From: Sperchopsis tessellata
Taxonomy: Eukaryota > Arthropoda > Insecta > Coleoptera > Hydrophilidae
Length of the DNA stretch: 33,585 nt
Assembly: GCA_033557685.1 (NCBI GenBank)
Contig: JAWQRN010000227.1
Coordinates: 1 to 33,585 of the forward strand
Direction of reading: 5' to 3'
The position numbers and the translations under genes were made by a program. Of the stretch, positions 9,291-21,200 are shown piece after piece. The notes under the pieces were generated by a model that saw only the letters and a program-made list of their open reading frames with translations, did no database searches and was not told the origin of the DNA. Every line of letters begins with the position of its first letter. The stretch's first letter is position 1.

Positions 9291-12200
9291 GTAAGAGCAC
9301 TTCAATATTTTATCCATTTTTGATATGGTTTTCAGTGAATATTTATATACCTAGTTATCAAAATCAGTTGTTGATTAGTTAATGATACGAAATAACCAAT
9401 AAGTAAATATTGTAATGTTTCTTAATAATATTTTGTACATTGGTTAGCATAATCATGCCACAGAAGAGCATCAGATCTTTGATAAAACACATTATCAAAA
9501 CTTAAACATAGGTCACTTCTACTATTTTTATTGCGACTAGGGGTGAACCGAGTCCGGGCTTGACTACTCAAACTTGGAAAAATGTAAGTACTCGGCAAAT
9601 ACTTGAATTCAACAAAAAAACTGAGTCAAGTATTTAAATTCTAAAATATAAAAGTGGTCCAATAACCTTACCCGGATCTTGTAAAAAAAATCTAGTATAC
9701 TTTTCTGTCCAAATTATTTATTGCTAACTGAATATCATAAACCCAACCAATAACAGTCAGCTATCCATATCCATTCAAAAGTGTGTAATTTCCTGTGAAT
9801 TATATATTTTTCTGAGTGAATATAACTACCATACAGTTTTTTATATAAATTGTTAAGTTCCATAACGATTCTGTTTTCGTTCAATTAAACAAAGTTATTA
9901 TTTACGTTTCAGAATTGCAGTTGAAATTTTTCAAATGCCAGTTTATATATGTTACTGTTACATAAATGCAGAAAGTAATATATGTTTACATACTTTAAAT
10001 GACGATTTATTTGTCGTGTTCTGTAACTTGTACATTATTTTTAAATATTCATACATTTAAAATTCTCAATCTATTATTTTTACCAATATTTTAAAGTTTT
10101 ATGTTTATTAATAAATAATAGTAAATTATTTAATCCACATTTTAATTTTAGTTGTACATTAATTAATGTTATTAAATTTTATTACTCCGTCTTTGGACTC
10201 TTAATATAGCGCTCAACAAAGTTGTCAGAAGCATGAATATAGGCACTAATGGAACCATCTTGAACAAGGAAAAACATATCGTTTGATAAACCGATGACTT
10301 GAATTTGATTACACGTTCCAAAAGAGCCTTGAGAGAAGGATACGAGAAGCTGAAAAATGATTAGACTAGTAATAAATGTATACAAAAAAGTTAAAACAGG
10401 AGTAAGATGGGAACAGAACTGGACTGTGGATGATGACAATATTGAGGTGGTGCAGGAGTTTACATATCTGGGGAGTAATGTAAGCACAGATAATGACATA
10501 ACACATAAAATACTTAATAGAATTATGAAGGGCAATAGAACACTCTATTCACTGCGTGCGATCCTGAAATTCAAATTAGTACAGCGAGATACCAAAATTA
10601 ACATATATAAAACACTTATAAGGCCAGTTGTTACCTATGGATGTGAAACAAGAGTCTTCACAAAAAGAACTGAGGAGATGTTGGCCATCTTCGAAAAAAG
10701 AGTTCTAAGAAGAATATATTGACCAATAAGGGAGAATGACGAGTGGAGGATCAGATATAATCCTGAGCTTGTGCAGTTATATGGGGATCTGGATATTGTC
10801 AGCTTTGTTGGAGTGCAGCGACTGAGATGGGCTTGGCACATCAAAAGCATGCCAGAAGAACGAGTACCTAGGAGAATTATGAAGGGTGACTTGATGGGAA
10901 CTAGGAGCAGGGGAAGACCAAGGATGCGGTGGAAGAATAACATACAGAAAGATGCAGAGACTATGTTAAGGATTAGGTACTGGCAGGGAGCTGCAAGGGA
11001 TCGGAATGGTTGGAGGCAAAGACTACAGGAGTTCAAGGCTTGATAATAGGCTGTAGTACCACAGAAGAGAGAGAGTCTTTGGACTTTGAGAAAATTACTT
11101 GGCAAAAAAAGCTACTTGATTTACTCCTAATTGTGACATCAAACATTTGTTTCCAAGAGTATACTGGTGTACTTCCTTTGTTACAATTTGGATGTGAATT
11201 TTATAAACTACCTAATTGATGAGAATTATTTTACTAGTGGATACTTTATAATAGGGGTTGGATTATGAGAGAATTTTAGGTTGGTTTTCACAGAACCTTC
11301 TGTTTACATTCATACGAAAATAAATGAGGGCCGCTGACAGTCTGTAATAGTGTTTGTCTGTAAGCATGATTAGTGATATAAATTCTGTTTATATTATTAT
11401 TGTTAATATGTTTATGTCATTTTCAGGTCAAGAACCATTACTTGCAAGGTTACATGATGAATCTCAAGGAAATAGTACCTATAGAGCAGCAGAATATTCT
11501 GCCAATAACTACAATGAGTATAACAAACTTCAATGCCATTCAATTAGTGACGTTAGTAATGGAACTATGGAAAAATCAAATCACAGAGTTAGCAAATCCA
11601 AGAAGAAGCTAATGCGAGGGAGGCCTAGAAAGGCACTGGTTGCTATGTACCATAGTCAGATAAGTGGTGATAAAAACACAATTAAGATAAGAATCAAGAA
11701 AAGTGATTTAACTCAGGTACAAGTAAGTATAACCATAAATATTTGAAGATTATTCTGATTTCTTATAGAAACAGTTTTCTTTTTTATTAAATGTTTTCCT
11801 ATAATCTGCAAATTTTTACAGTACAGTACATATATTTGTTAGTATACTTGTATTTGATCACAATATGGGGATCATGTAGAATTACATTATTTCACAAAGC
11901 TCAGGTATTGCAGAATAGAATTATAAAAATATTACTTAACTTAGATTACTGAACTACAACTCAGCGAATCTTTCAAGAAAATGGGCTCATGGTGCTGAAG
12001 TAATTGTTAAAACAAGAACAACCAAAATGTGTATAACAGATTATTTACAAAAACCAAATTTAGATATTGTGTACAATCTTCAGATTCATCAAAATTTGAC
12101 TAGAAAAAATACTAATATAAATCTAGCGTATGTAAGGACGAATGTAGAATTGAACAACCCGATAAACAAAGCAGTACAGAAATTTAATAAGCTATCTGAG

Positions 12201-15200
12201 ACATTAAGGGATTGTTTAGGCTTCTCAAAATTTAAATATGAAATTTGTCATTTGAATGTATAATAGAACAAATGTAGATTGTATTGTATTTTACTTTAGG
12301 ATTGTGACATAGCACATATAGATTAAGATCCTGATTCCAGCAAATATTCTGATAGGAAATTACTAATATATAAAAAAATAAGTTGTATAAATAAAAAATT
12401 TGCTTTAAAAAAAGCTTATATTTGCAAATACATTCTCAATTTCATCATAAATACAGTTCCATTTAAGTTAAGAAGGTAATTTACAAATTAAAAATATGCT
12501 TTTTATTCTAGCTGACACCCAACAAGAAAAAAAGTGGAAGGCGAAAAAAGCACAAGGTCATGTCAGACACAGATGTTTCTGATTATGAAACAAAAACTAA
12601 ACGGGTTAGACTTGTCCCTGTGTCATCACAAAATAATCTTCAAGGAGTTGAACCACAAGAGCAAACACCATGGGGTCAGTTAATACCAGAACATGTTCTG
12701 GTGAACATTTTTCAAAATGTTTGTGCACAGGATGGCAGCTTACCTGTTTTAGTGAAGTATGTCAATATAGTTCATTATCTGGTATTGCTTCTCAAATCTA
12801 TACTATTTATTCATTTTAGGTTATGTAAAGTTTGTAAATTATGGAGAGATGTAGCATTAACTCCTTCCCTGTGGCGAAAAGTTGACTTAAATTGGGTGCG
12901 TGATCGTTTCCGAACAGATATCAGGTTACATTGGCTGATAATGAACCGACTATCTCTTTGTCAAGATCTTCATCTTGGTAAGTAGATAGTAAATTATTAT
13001 TATTATGTATGTATCTACAATTTGAATATAAAGTTTAAATTTTAAAAGAAGCTGAGTGCACATTATATGTAGTAATTCGGAATCATAAAGTGTTTTAAAT
13101 AAATTGGTCAAAAATTAATAGCTGACTATGACATGAGATCGGATAATTGAAAAATAAACAATGTCATCAGGTAGATTAATTCTTGTCACCTTTATGTATT
13201 ACCTTAATAATCTGTATTACATCCTCTTGGAATTCACTTTAACACTACACTATTATTATTTGATCAATAATAATAATAATATACATACATATTCCTAATA
13301 TACACAGGTTTTAAATCTTGGGTAATTTAAAGAAAAAATCTCATTTGGTTGAGAATATGAATTAATTTATTGTAATCAGGTCATGTGACAAAATTTAAGG
13401 AACAAAAATAAAATTCACAAAAATTAGGTGAAAAAAAATAATGGTTTGTTAATATTACTATATATTTCTTGCAATTTTTTAAAAAGTTCATCCTTATTTT
13501 TGAAAATTTTTGATGGGATTTTACTTTTAACTGCACCCCACATATGCTTGATCGGATTTAGCGCTGGTGTCTGAGATGGCCAATTTACAATTTGAATAAG
13601 TTTTCTCTCTCTCTATTGCTTTCAGAATAGCACCAGTGTGTTTAGAGTGGTTATCTTACGAAAAAAACCCATATTAAGTGGCATCACCCCTTCAGTATGT
13701 GGCTACATCTCAGTTTCTAAAATGCCCTTGTACATAGCGCCTGTCATTGTTGATATGTTTATATGGACACATTCCAAAATGTGAGAAACAGCTCCAATCC
13801 TGGATACAACCTCCATGATGCTTCAAAGTTTTCACTGAATTTAGGATAAAATATTTTGTTCTTAGGTCGTCAAGAAACAATGTCCCATCGCTATTTGTTA
13901 TTTTAGTTTTGTCATCATCTCGTGTTCAATTTAGCACGTGCTCGGCAATTTGTCTTTGATGTCATTTACCTCTTAGCTGGTCTTCTGCCAAAATTATTCC
14001 GCTTAGCAATACGTCTTTGAATTGTTCTAGCGCTTAAATTTTGAAAAACCAATTATTGTTGAATTTGAGGAGTAGTTAATATTGCATCTTCGTTACTACT
14101 CCTTACAATGATTCTATCGGTGCGAATATCAATTTTTCGGGATCGACCACTTCCAATTTTGTGGTGAATTGTTCCTTATTGAAATTTGGCAATCAGTTTG
14201 AAAACAACAGATTGGTCACACCATAGCTTTGGCACAAAATTGGTGAGTAAATTTTCTTTCTGTTGAAGAGATAAGTGTCATCTAGCAGCCGTTATAAACG
14301 CTTATACTACTTTAAACATTTTTATTGAATTAAATATATTAACATTTTTATTTTAAGGCCACAAGTTGGCCGGGGTGTTGAGCGGTGTTCTTTCGCTTTT
14401 GGTGGTTAAGTAGACTTCTGTGTGGTCAGTACTTGGATGGATTACCTTGCCACCCTCACTTACTTGTGATCAGCGACATCATGGACTTGTTCTCGGTGAG
14501 GGAAGTTTACCCCAACACAAAGGCCCTATCCTGTACCAAGGTGTATGGAATGGAAAAGAAATTTTGACAATAAAGTAAAAAATTCCTATTTTATGTTATA
14601 ATATTTGTGCAACAAAAAATATGGAACATGTGTAAAAATTCGATATTTTTTACTGTATTTTTAATATTTTTTTAAAATATTTAGTGCAATAAAAATGTTT
14701 AAAGTAGTAGCGTTTATAATGGCTTCTATGGTTCTCTTTTACCATGCATTTATTTTGTTATTTAAAATTAATACTACTTGTTTTTATTTATAAAATTTAA
14801 TTACCAACAATTTTACAACAAAATTATACAATAACAACTTATTTATTTTAAATAACCTATAAGTAGAAAAATTGGTATCCAAATACAGGACATTACATGA
14901 AATGATGTCACACATTACACCTGTAGTATAAATTACAGATTCACCAGAACCAATACACTTCTTTATACACTAATACCTAATATCACGTTTTTAAGAAAAA
15001 ATACCTCGCTAAGTCTATTCATTACATTACCTTATGACTGCACATTTAGGTGTACTATACTGATCTTTATATATTTTTATCTATAACTATTTTTGTTGCT
15101 TTCTTTTACATTTCTTACGTGCTTTTCTTCATTCCTTCTCTTCTACCGTTTGTTCATAATAAGTTATACATTTTTTTAATAAAAGTTCTATTTAATTGTC

Positions 15201-18200
15201 TGTAATCAAATAGATTATGGTGGTTCCTTAAATTTTGACCGGTACTGTATGTATATAAGTTTGGAACAAAATACATAATTGCGTTATTTAATGTTTTTAA
15301 GAAAATCGCTCGGACATGTCAATTTTATTTTTTAAAATGCCATCTTCTGTTGCAAAAATTTTATTTATGAGGTATGTTGTTTTTGGGCAGTAACTTCAAT
15401 CTTTTAAATGACAACCTCTATTTAATTTTTCCGTGTTTGATAGACTTTCTTACTACTTAAACGGTTAAAATTGGTACCTTACATAACAATTTTGTTGAGA
15501 AAATGACACATTTACTTCCAAAATTAAAATTTAATTTTAATTTCTCAACAAAATTTAACACAAATGTTCAAATTCTCCCCCTATGCCATATCCAACCATC
15601 ATTAAAATCTTTATTTTTTCCCATTCATTTAAATGTGCAATTTTTATTAACTTCATATATATATATATGTATATTGATAAGAAGTAACGGCCTGATTACT
15701 TCTAAAAAGTAGAGGATTAACTATCGGGAAAGTCCAGTGGTTATCAACGATCAACGTTTCGACCATATTTGTTGTCATCTACTTAGGATCTACAATTTTT
15801 TTTAGAGAAACAAACATTAGTTTAGTTTTTTCATATAAAAGTTTGTACATACCAGATATTCAAAAACAAAAAACCACTCCTAGGTCGCAAATATGATGCT
15901 ATTAATAAAACCTTACATTATTATGTGTGCTGGGTCACACTTACCAGATGAGCTGCTGGTTTCCATTCATTTTCATCATTTCGTAACTTGTTAAATGTAC
16001 ATTGATGGGTAACTTCAATAACGGAAGATCTTTGTTTTGCGATTATTACATGCATAGTTTTTACTGTAAAAGTCTTTGTGTTTTACATGTGGAATTTTTT
16101 TGCCACACAGTTGTGTTAACTGTAAAGGTTAATTTGGCTGCGATGGATCATAAATTGTGATAATCTAACACCTCAATGACGTTCCAAGAATACCTCAGGT
16201 TCGAACACGTGTTTGTCCCTTCTCCAGCTTCAATGTATCTGGTCGATGTTTAATAATCAGGGTATGTATACTTTCTTTCCATACAAAAAACAACTAAGAG
16301 AGTTTTTCCTCTATAACCACCTGTAGATCCTATGTAGATGACATCGAATTGGTGCCGAAAAGTCAATCAATTGAAACAAATAAAGTATTTTTATCGAAAC
16401 CTTCTATAATTTTTGATACCGGAGGCCTATCCCCGAAAGTTAACACAGTTATTTGCTATATATGTATATATAAAGTTTTTTTATTAGTTATAATAGGAAT
16501 AAAGGTCTTTTTAAAATAAAACGAATTAATTAGCTGAATGCATAGTGTATAGTGTGACGTTTCGGGAAACAAGTCGTCCGTTATAATACCAACGAGCCAT
16601 TGCCATCTGTAAAGAATATTCCATTGACAACAACACGACAATTTATGTGAAAATCATATTTTAGCTTACATATCAATATAAAAACAAACACGTTAAAAAT
16701 GACATAAACATTACAAAATCATTAAAAAAAATTTTCTTTCCATGCTGGGCAGACTATGGTTAAATGCGCATGTAATAGTAATTGTAATTTTATAAAAAAA
16801 TTGTTTTTTATTGTACAAGGTCAAGAAAAAAAGATTCAGTATTTTAACCTTAAAAGTATATAATATAAATGCTACATGTGTATATAAATCATTAAATAAG
16901 CAGAAGAAGAGTCTCTAGAAGTTTTAACAATCTCATTGGTCAGCTGAATTTTAACTTCGCTGTTATGTTTTAAAGTAAAATATGCTAAGCAAAATACATT
17001 TAGTATTTGGCACAAGATAATTGCCCTATGAAGAGGTGAACAGAAGGATCTGTATTAAGTCCATTGTTATTCAATTTCTACTTTATTAACTTTCATAGTA
17101 TTTGTAAAGAACTATACAGGTTGCGTAAATTTGCAGATGATTTTTATAATATTGTGTTGAAACATAAGACAAGATTTATAACTTCTTTTTGTAGGCGAAT
17201 GGAAAATAAGAGACATACAGAGTGCGCTTGAGGCTATGAGTGAAAATTGCCCTGAGCTTCATGGCCTGAATTTAACTGGTTGGAAAGGTCTCAATGCTGA
17301 TAATTTGAAATATATAGCCACAGAATTTAAAAAATTGGAGCGATTAGACCTATCAGCAATTAATGTAAGAACACCCTTTTTGTGAGTAGGAATATAATTT
17401 TACAGTATTTTTTGTGTTTAGACCACATCAGCCATTAATGTTCAACCATTTGTAAATATGGCACAGTCCATGAATACCCGATTATCTCATCTTATTTTGG
17501 CCAATAACAAGTTAGCCGGATTCACGCAAATTATGGCATCAATAGCGGTAAGTTATCAATAATATTTGTTATTTTATCCATATATTGTTAATATACATCT
17601 TTTGGAATTGGCATTTATGGCATCCAGAATGCTCTATGTGGTAATAACATAGTTCGAACCAAGACATTTTTAAGACAAACATGTGTAACTCACCTACTTG
17701 ACAACACTAAAGTTGTAAAACCCTCAGGCATGTTCCTGGTAATTAGCCAAATTCTAAGTAAATACATACTTAGTGTCAATTATTTGTTTGCAATGTTGAC
17801 AAAGATCAAAACTGAAATACCATGTAAATTAATAAAAATATTTTCATTGTGTCAAGCTAGTAAGAACAATATTTTCTATATTCATTCCCCTCAGTTTTTA
17901 ACATTGTCAAAATATGTTGTATGTTAAGATGTAAATGAATGTAAGAATGTAAGGGTCTGGGGTTTTATATTCATACTTAAAATAGCATAGTATACCAAAG
18001 TTGAATTACTACATGCAATGATGTTGAAAAGCATTACTTAATTTTTGGTAGGAGCTTGAGCGGTGACGTAGGCCTTTTTGAAATGGATTTTCTGCACATA
18101 TAATATAAGAGAAAAATGCTGTAGTAGTGAGAAGGCTTCATCTGTAAAAGTATGGTTATATTCTTTATCCATAGAATATTGCAAGGATCTTGAACAGATT

Positions 18201-21200
18201 GCACTCAGAAAATGTAATTTCGATAGATTTTAAATAATTTCCACTTCAAATTTTACCCAATTTTGGTGTATAACTACATAATTTCCTACTCCTACTTTAA
18301 AAACCTCTTCTAATTTTTCTTTATATATAAGATATGATACTACATATAATACACCTGTAGTATCCATTTTTCATAGGCAGGGTAATCGAGGTAATTGGTT
18401 GATACTATTAACGGAAATTGAGAATGTATTTATGATTGTGGCAAGCTGTTAAATTAACGAGTTACAAATAAGAGGTAAATACTCAATTTTAAAATTAATA
18501 TCAATTGAAACATAACCTTACACCAGGTTTTGTAGCAGTGATTCGGGCTTGATTTTATGTTTGTGTGAGCGATCGCGTATCGCATACCGCGAGTGTGTGG
18601 TAGGAAAGCGATGTATCTCCGAACCCCCAATCGCGCAAGCGGAAGGGGAAAGTAGGGAAATGGATACTGTGGTCCCTCTGGGATGACAGTTAGCAATCCG
18701 AAGAAATGCTTTACCGCGGTCCCGGGTTGCTGAGCTTAATCATGGGGGCCTCTTGACAGGTTACCCCCATGGACCTTCTATGTCCCCTTCAAAAAAAGAA
18801 ATTATGTAGCAGTTAATGATTAAAATAGAATATATATGTAACTCTACTTATGCGTGTGAAATAGCATGTTGTACATGTCGTCATAATTGTTTTGATACGT
18901 TCTTATGGGCTAAAGTTAAAAAATGTGTTTGATATGTGACTACAAACTAGTTACTAGCCATTCTGTACGTAGACTTCCACGGCCACAGTAGATATCTTCA
19001 AGATTTCCAAGAGATAACCGTGTGTTGACTTTTATTTATACCGATGTTTCGTTTCACAGTTGCAGGGGACATTATTAAGACATGTATCTCTTAAAAGTGC
19101 TATGTATAAACTGCCTATGACTAGCACTTCTGAGAGCTACATGTCAGTTTATACTTAGCACTTTTTAGAGCTGGTAGGCACCCATACCTAGCACTTTTAA
19201 GAGCTACATGGAAGGTTTACACTTTTAAAAGCTACATATCTTGGTAATGTCCCCTGCAACTGTGGATGAAAAGTCAGCAAAAAGAACAGACAACATACGG
19301 CTATCTCCCAGAAAACCTGAAGATAGTTAATAGCAACTTAAAAATATTGTTAGGAAATAAAAATAAACAATAATTTGTCAATTATTCTGTCAAGTTATGT
19401 GCATATCATATCACTCATGTCTAGACTTCGAGTAAATAGACAAAAATGTAATTATTTTTGCAGAATCATTACTACAAACCAGATATGCTAAGAATGCATG
19501 ATTTTTTATATTTAAAGATGTGACAAAGAAAACGTGTTTGCACATAAATGGGTAATTAGCAAAACAAATTATTGGACCATTTAAAATAAGAGTAGGACCA
19601 TAAAAAGTAATTATCTCTTAATTAGTACATATCCATTATCAGTAATGCTGAAATAATCTATTAATAGTTCTTTTTCTGTCTCAATTTAAAAAAATTGAAA
19701 AAAAACAGGTATGCAAGTGTCTGTTTAGTTTTTCAATACATTTAATGTCTAATGGTTAAAATATATAAAAATGGTGCACAGCCACAGTCCATATATCCTT
19801 TTAGAAGAGTTTCGTCTATATTCCACATGTTAAATGACTCTATTAAGGCACCAGCAGTTTCTGTTATCTCTCTTCAGTCATTCAAAAATCTTGATGTTAG
19901 CCCTGTGCTCATCACTGTAATCGTCATTGCTGTCTTGAAAATAATCCAACTATAAGCCGAGAAAATGCATCTCTATGGACATGTGTGCACCAAGAGCCAG
20001 GAAGGTTTTTAAGTATTCGTCCTTAGTCTGGACTGAACTTTTATGTCAGTGTAATGAAATGCAGGCCAGCCTCTCCTTAAATATTCCATAAGCTTCTATA
20101 GTGCTCTTTTGCCATCTGTTTATTTTATTATTTAAAATTAGTACTTTTTGATTTTATTTATAAATTTAATTTCCTATAATTTGCAACAAAATTTTAATAA
20201 TAAGTTATAAAATTGTTTGATAAAAGTTGTATTTAAATGTAAATATACATGTAAATAAATATAGAAGTTGTGTATTATTGAGATATAAAGGCCTTCCATA
20301 AGTTTCCTGACACCAAATACCTCCTATTGCCTCTGTTTTTTGGGCTGTCAAGTAGTTATGCAGTACTACATGTAACTCAGCGGGCTATCAAGATTGTACT
20401 CACAGCTTTCTGTCAAACGGTCTCATTAAACCCACAGTAGATTCTACATCTTCCACTATACATAAAGCTTAGACTAATAAAACATTTTTGCCAGGGTACT
20501 CAAGAATGAAACTTGAGGTTTCGCTTTCGAGAGATCAAAATTTCCACGTCTCAGTGAAGTGAAATAGTTCCTACAAAACTTCCAGACTTTTGAAACACCC
20601 ATATATGTAAAGATGCATTTTCTCAGCTCTCGTTTAGAGTATTTTTCAGGAAATTAAGGTATTTACAGTAAAGAGCAATGATCTTCCATCAGGATATCTG
20701 GGTGACAGACGAGAGGTACCAGGGCCCCTGAGATGTGAACATGCTTACAAATTATTGTAGGTATCTCGAAAGCGATATTTGACATGTAAAATACAAACGA
20801 AAGTCTATTCTTCCTTTGAAATTTTGTGCTATTTATATAATATTAAAAATATTCAATTTAATGCCTGCTATTTTCAAATTACCTTTCTTTAAAATATATG
20901 CAAAAAATTTTAAAGAACTGGTAAAGCAAAAAATTAAACAAAAATTAGTGCTGCCCTCAGATGTTCAATATATTCAGTTTGGAGTTTGCATTCTACAATT
21001 TCTTACCAAGAAAATATATGGGCCTTTTTAAGAGAAAACATATTTTCCCTAGTAAATTAGTTCAAAAAGGTTCGTATTTTCACACTAAAAGATTCCAATA
21101 TTATTTTTCAATGAGAGTAGCACTTGTTGACATAACACTTCTCGATATCAACTGAACTATTGTCAAGAATTGACCTCAGATTATCAATATTGAAAAAAAT

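Larger units (their letters stand above)
13377..15247 (-). mobile_element. Tc3-like Tc1/mariner element in FBXL6 intron 4, carrying nested insertions
   Basis: The terminal 15-mer CAAAATTTAAGGAAC occurs at 13389-13403 and inverted at 15224-15238; the outer right end reads CAGTACCGGT on the minus strand. The minus strand encodes a decayed transposase: SGRSRKIDIRTDRIIVRSS and LSARTIQRRIAKRNNFGRRP (helix-turn-helix region, about 14170-13970), MTGAMYKGIL-type sequence near 13740, and KHTGAILKA and TPALNPIKHMWG-like sequence near 13640-13540 (third catalytic region). Stops and indels are many. Between the transposase start and the right end lie an inverted-repeat insert and a SINE. Confidence 0.75.

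Noticed and set aside
10635..11105. 156-codon minus-strand frame, the longest single frame in the window
   Set aside because: It lies opposite the LINE C-terminal coding region, whose plus-strand reading has clear RT-family signatures; the minus reading has none.
12560..12985. Unspliced 141-codon frame read as one exon
   Set aside because: It reads through a perfect 63-nt GT-AG intron; only the spliced form restores the F-box, so two exons are annotated.
13262..13295. (AAT)n-like run as a microsatellite locus
   Set aside because: Only a few imperfect units; not distinguishable from the AT-rich background.
14407..14445. A genuine 5S rRNA gene
   Set aside because: Only the internal promoter region matches; both ends of 5S rRNA are missing and the flanks are unrelated, so a SINE fits better.
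18969..19335. CRISPR-like array because of the evenly spaced 34-nt repeats
   Set aside because: The host is an animal, the units are tandem with almost no spacer, and they lie in the loop of a fold-back transposon.
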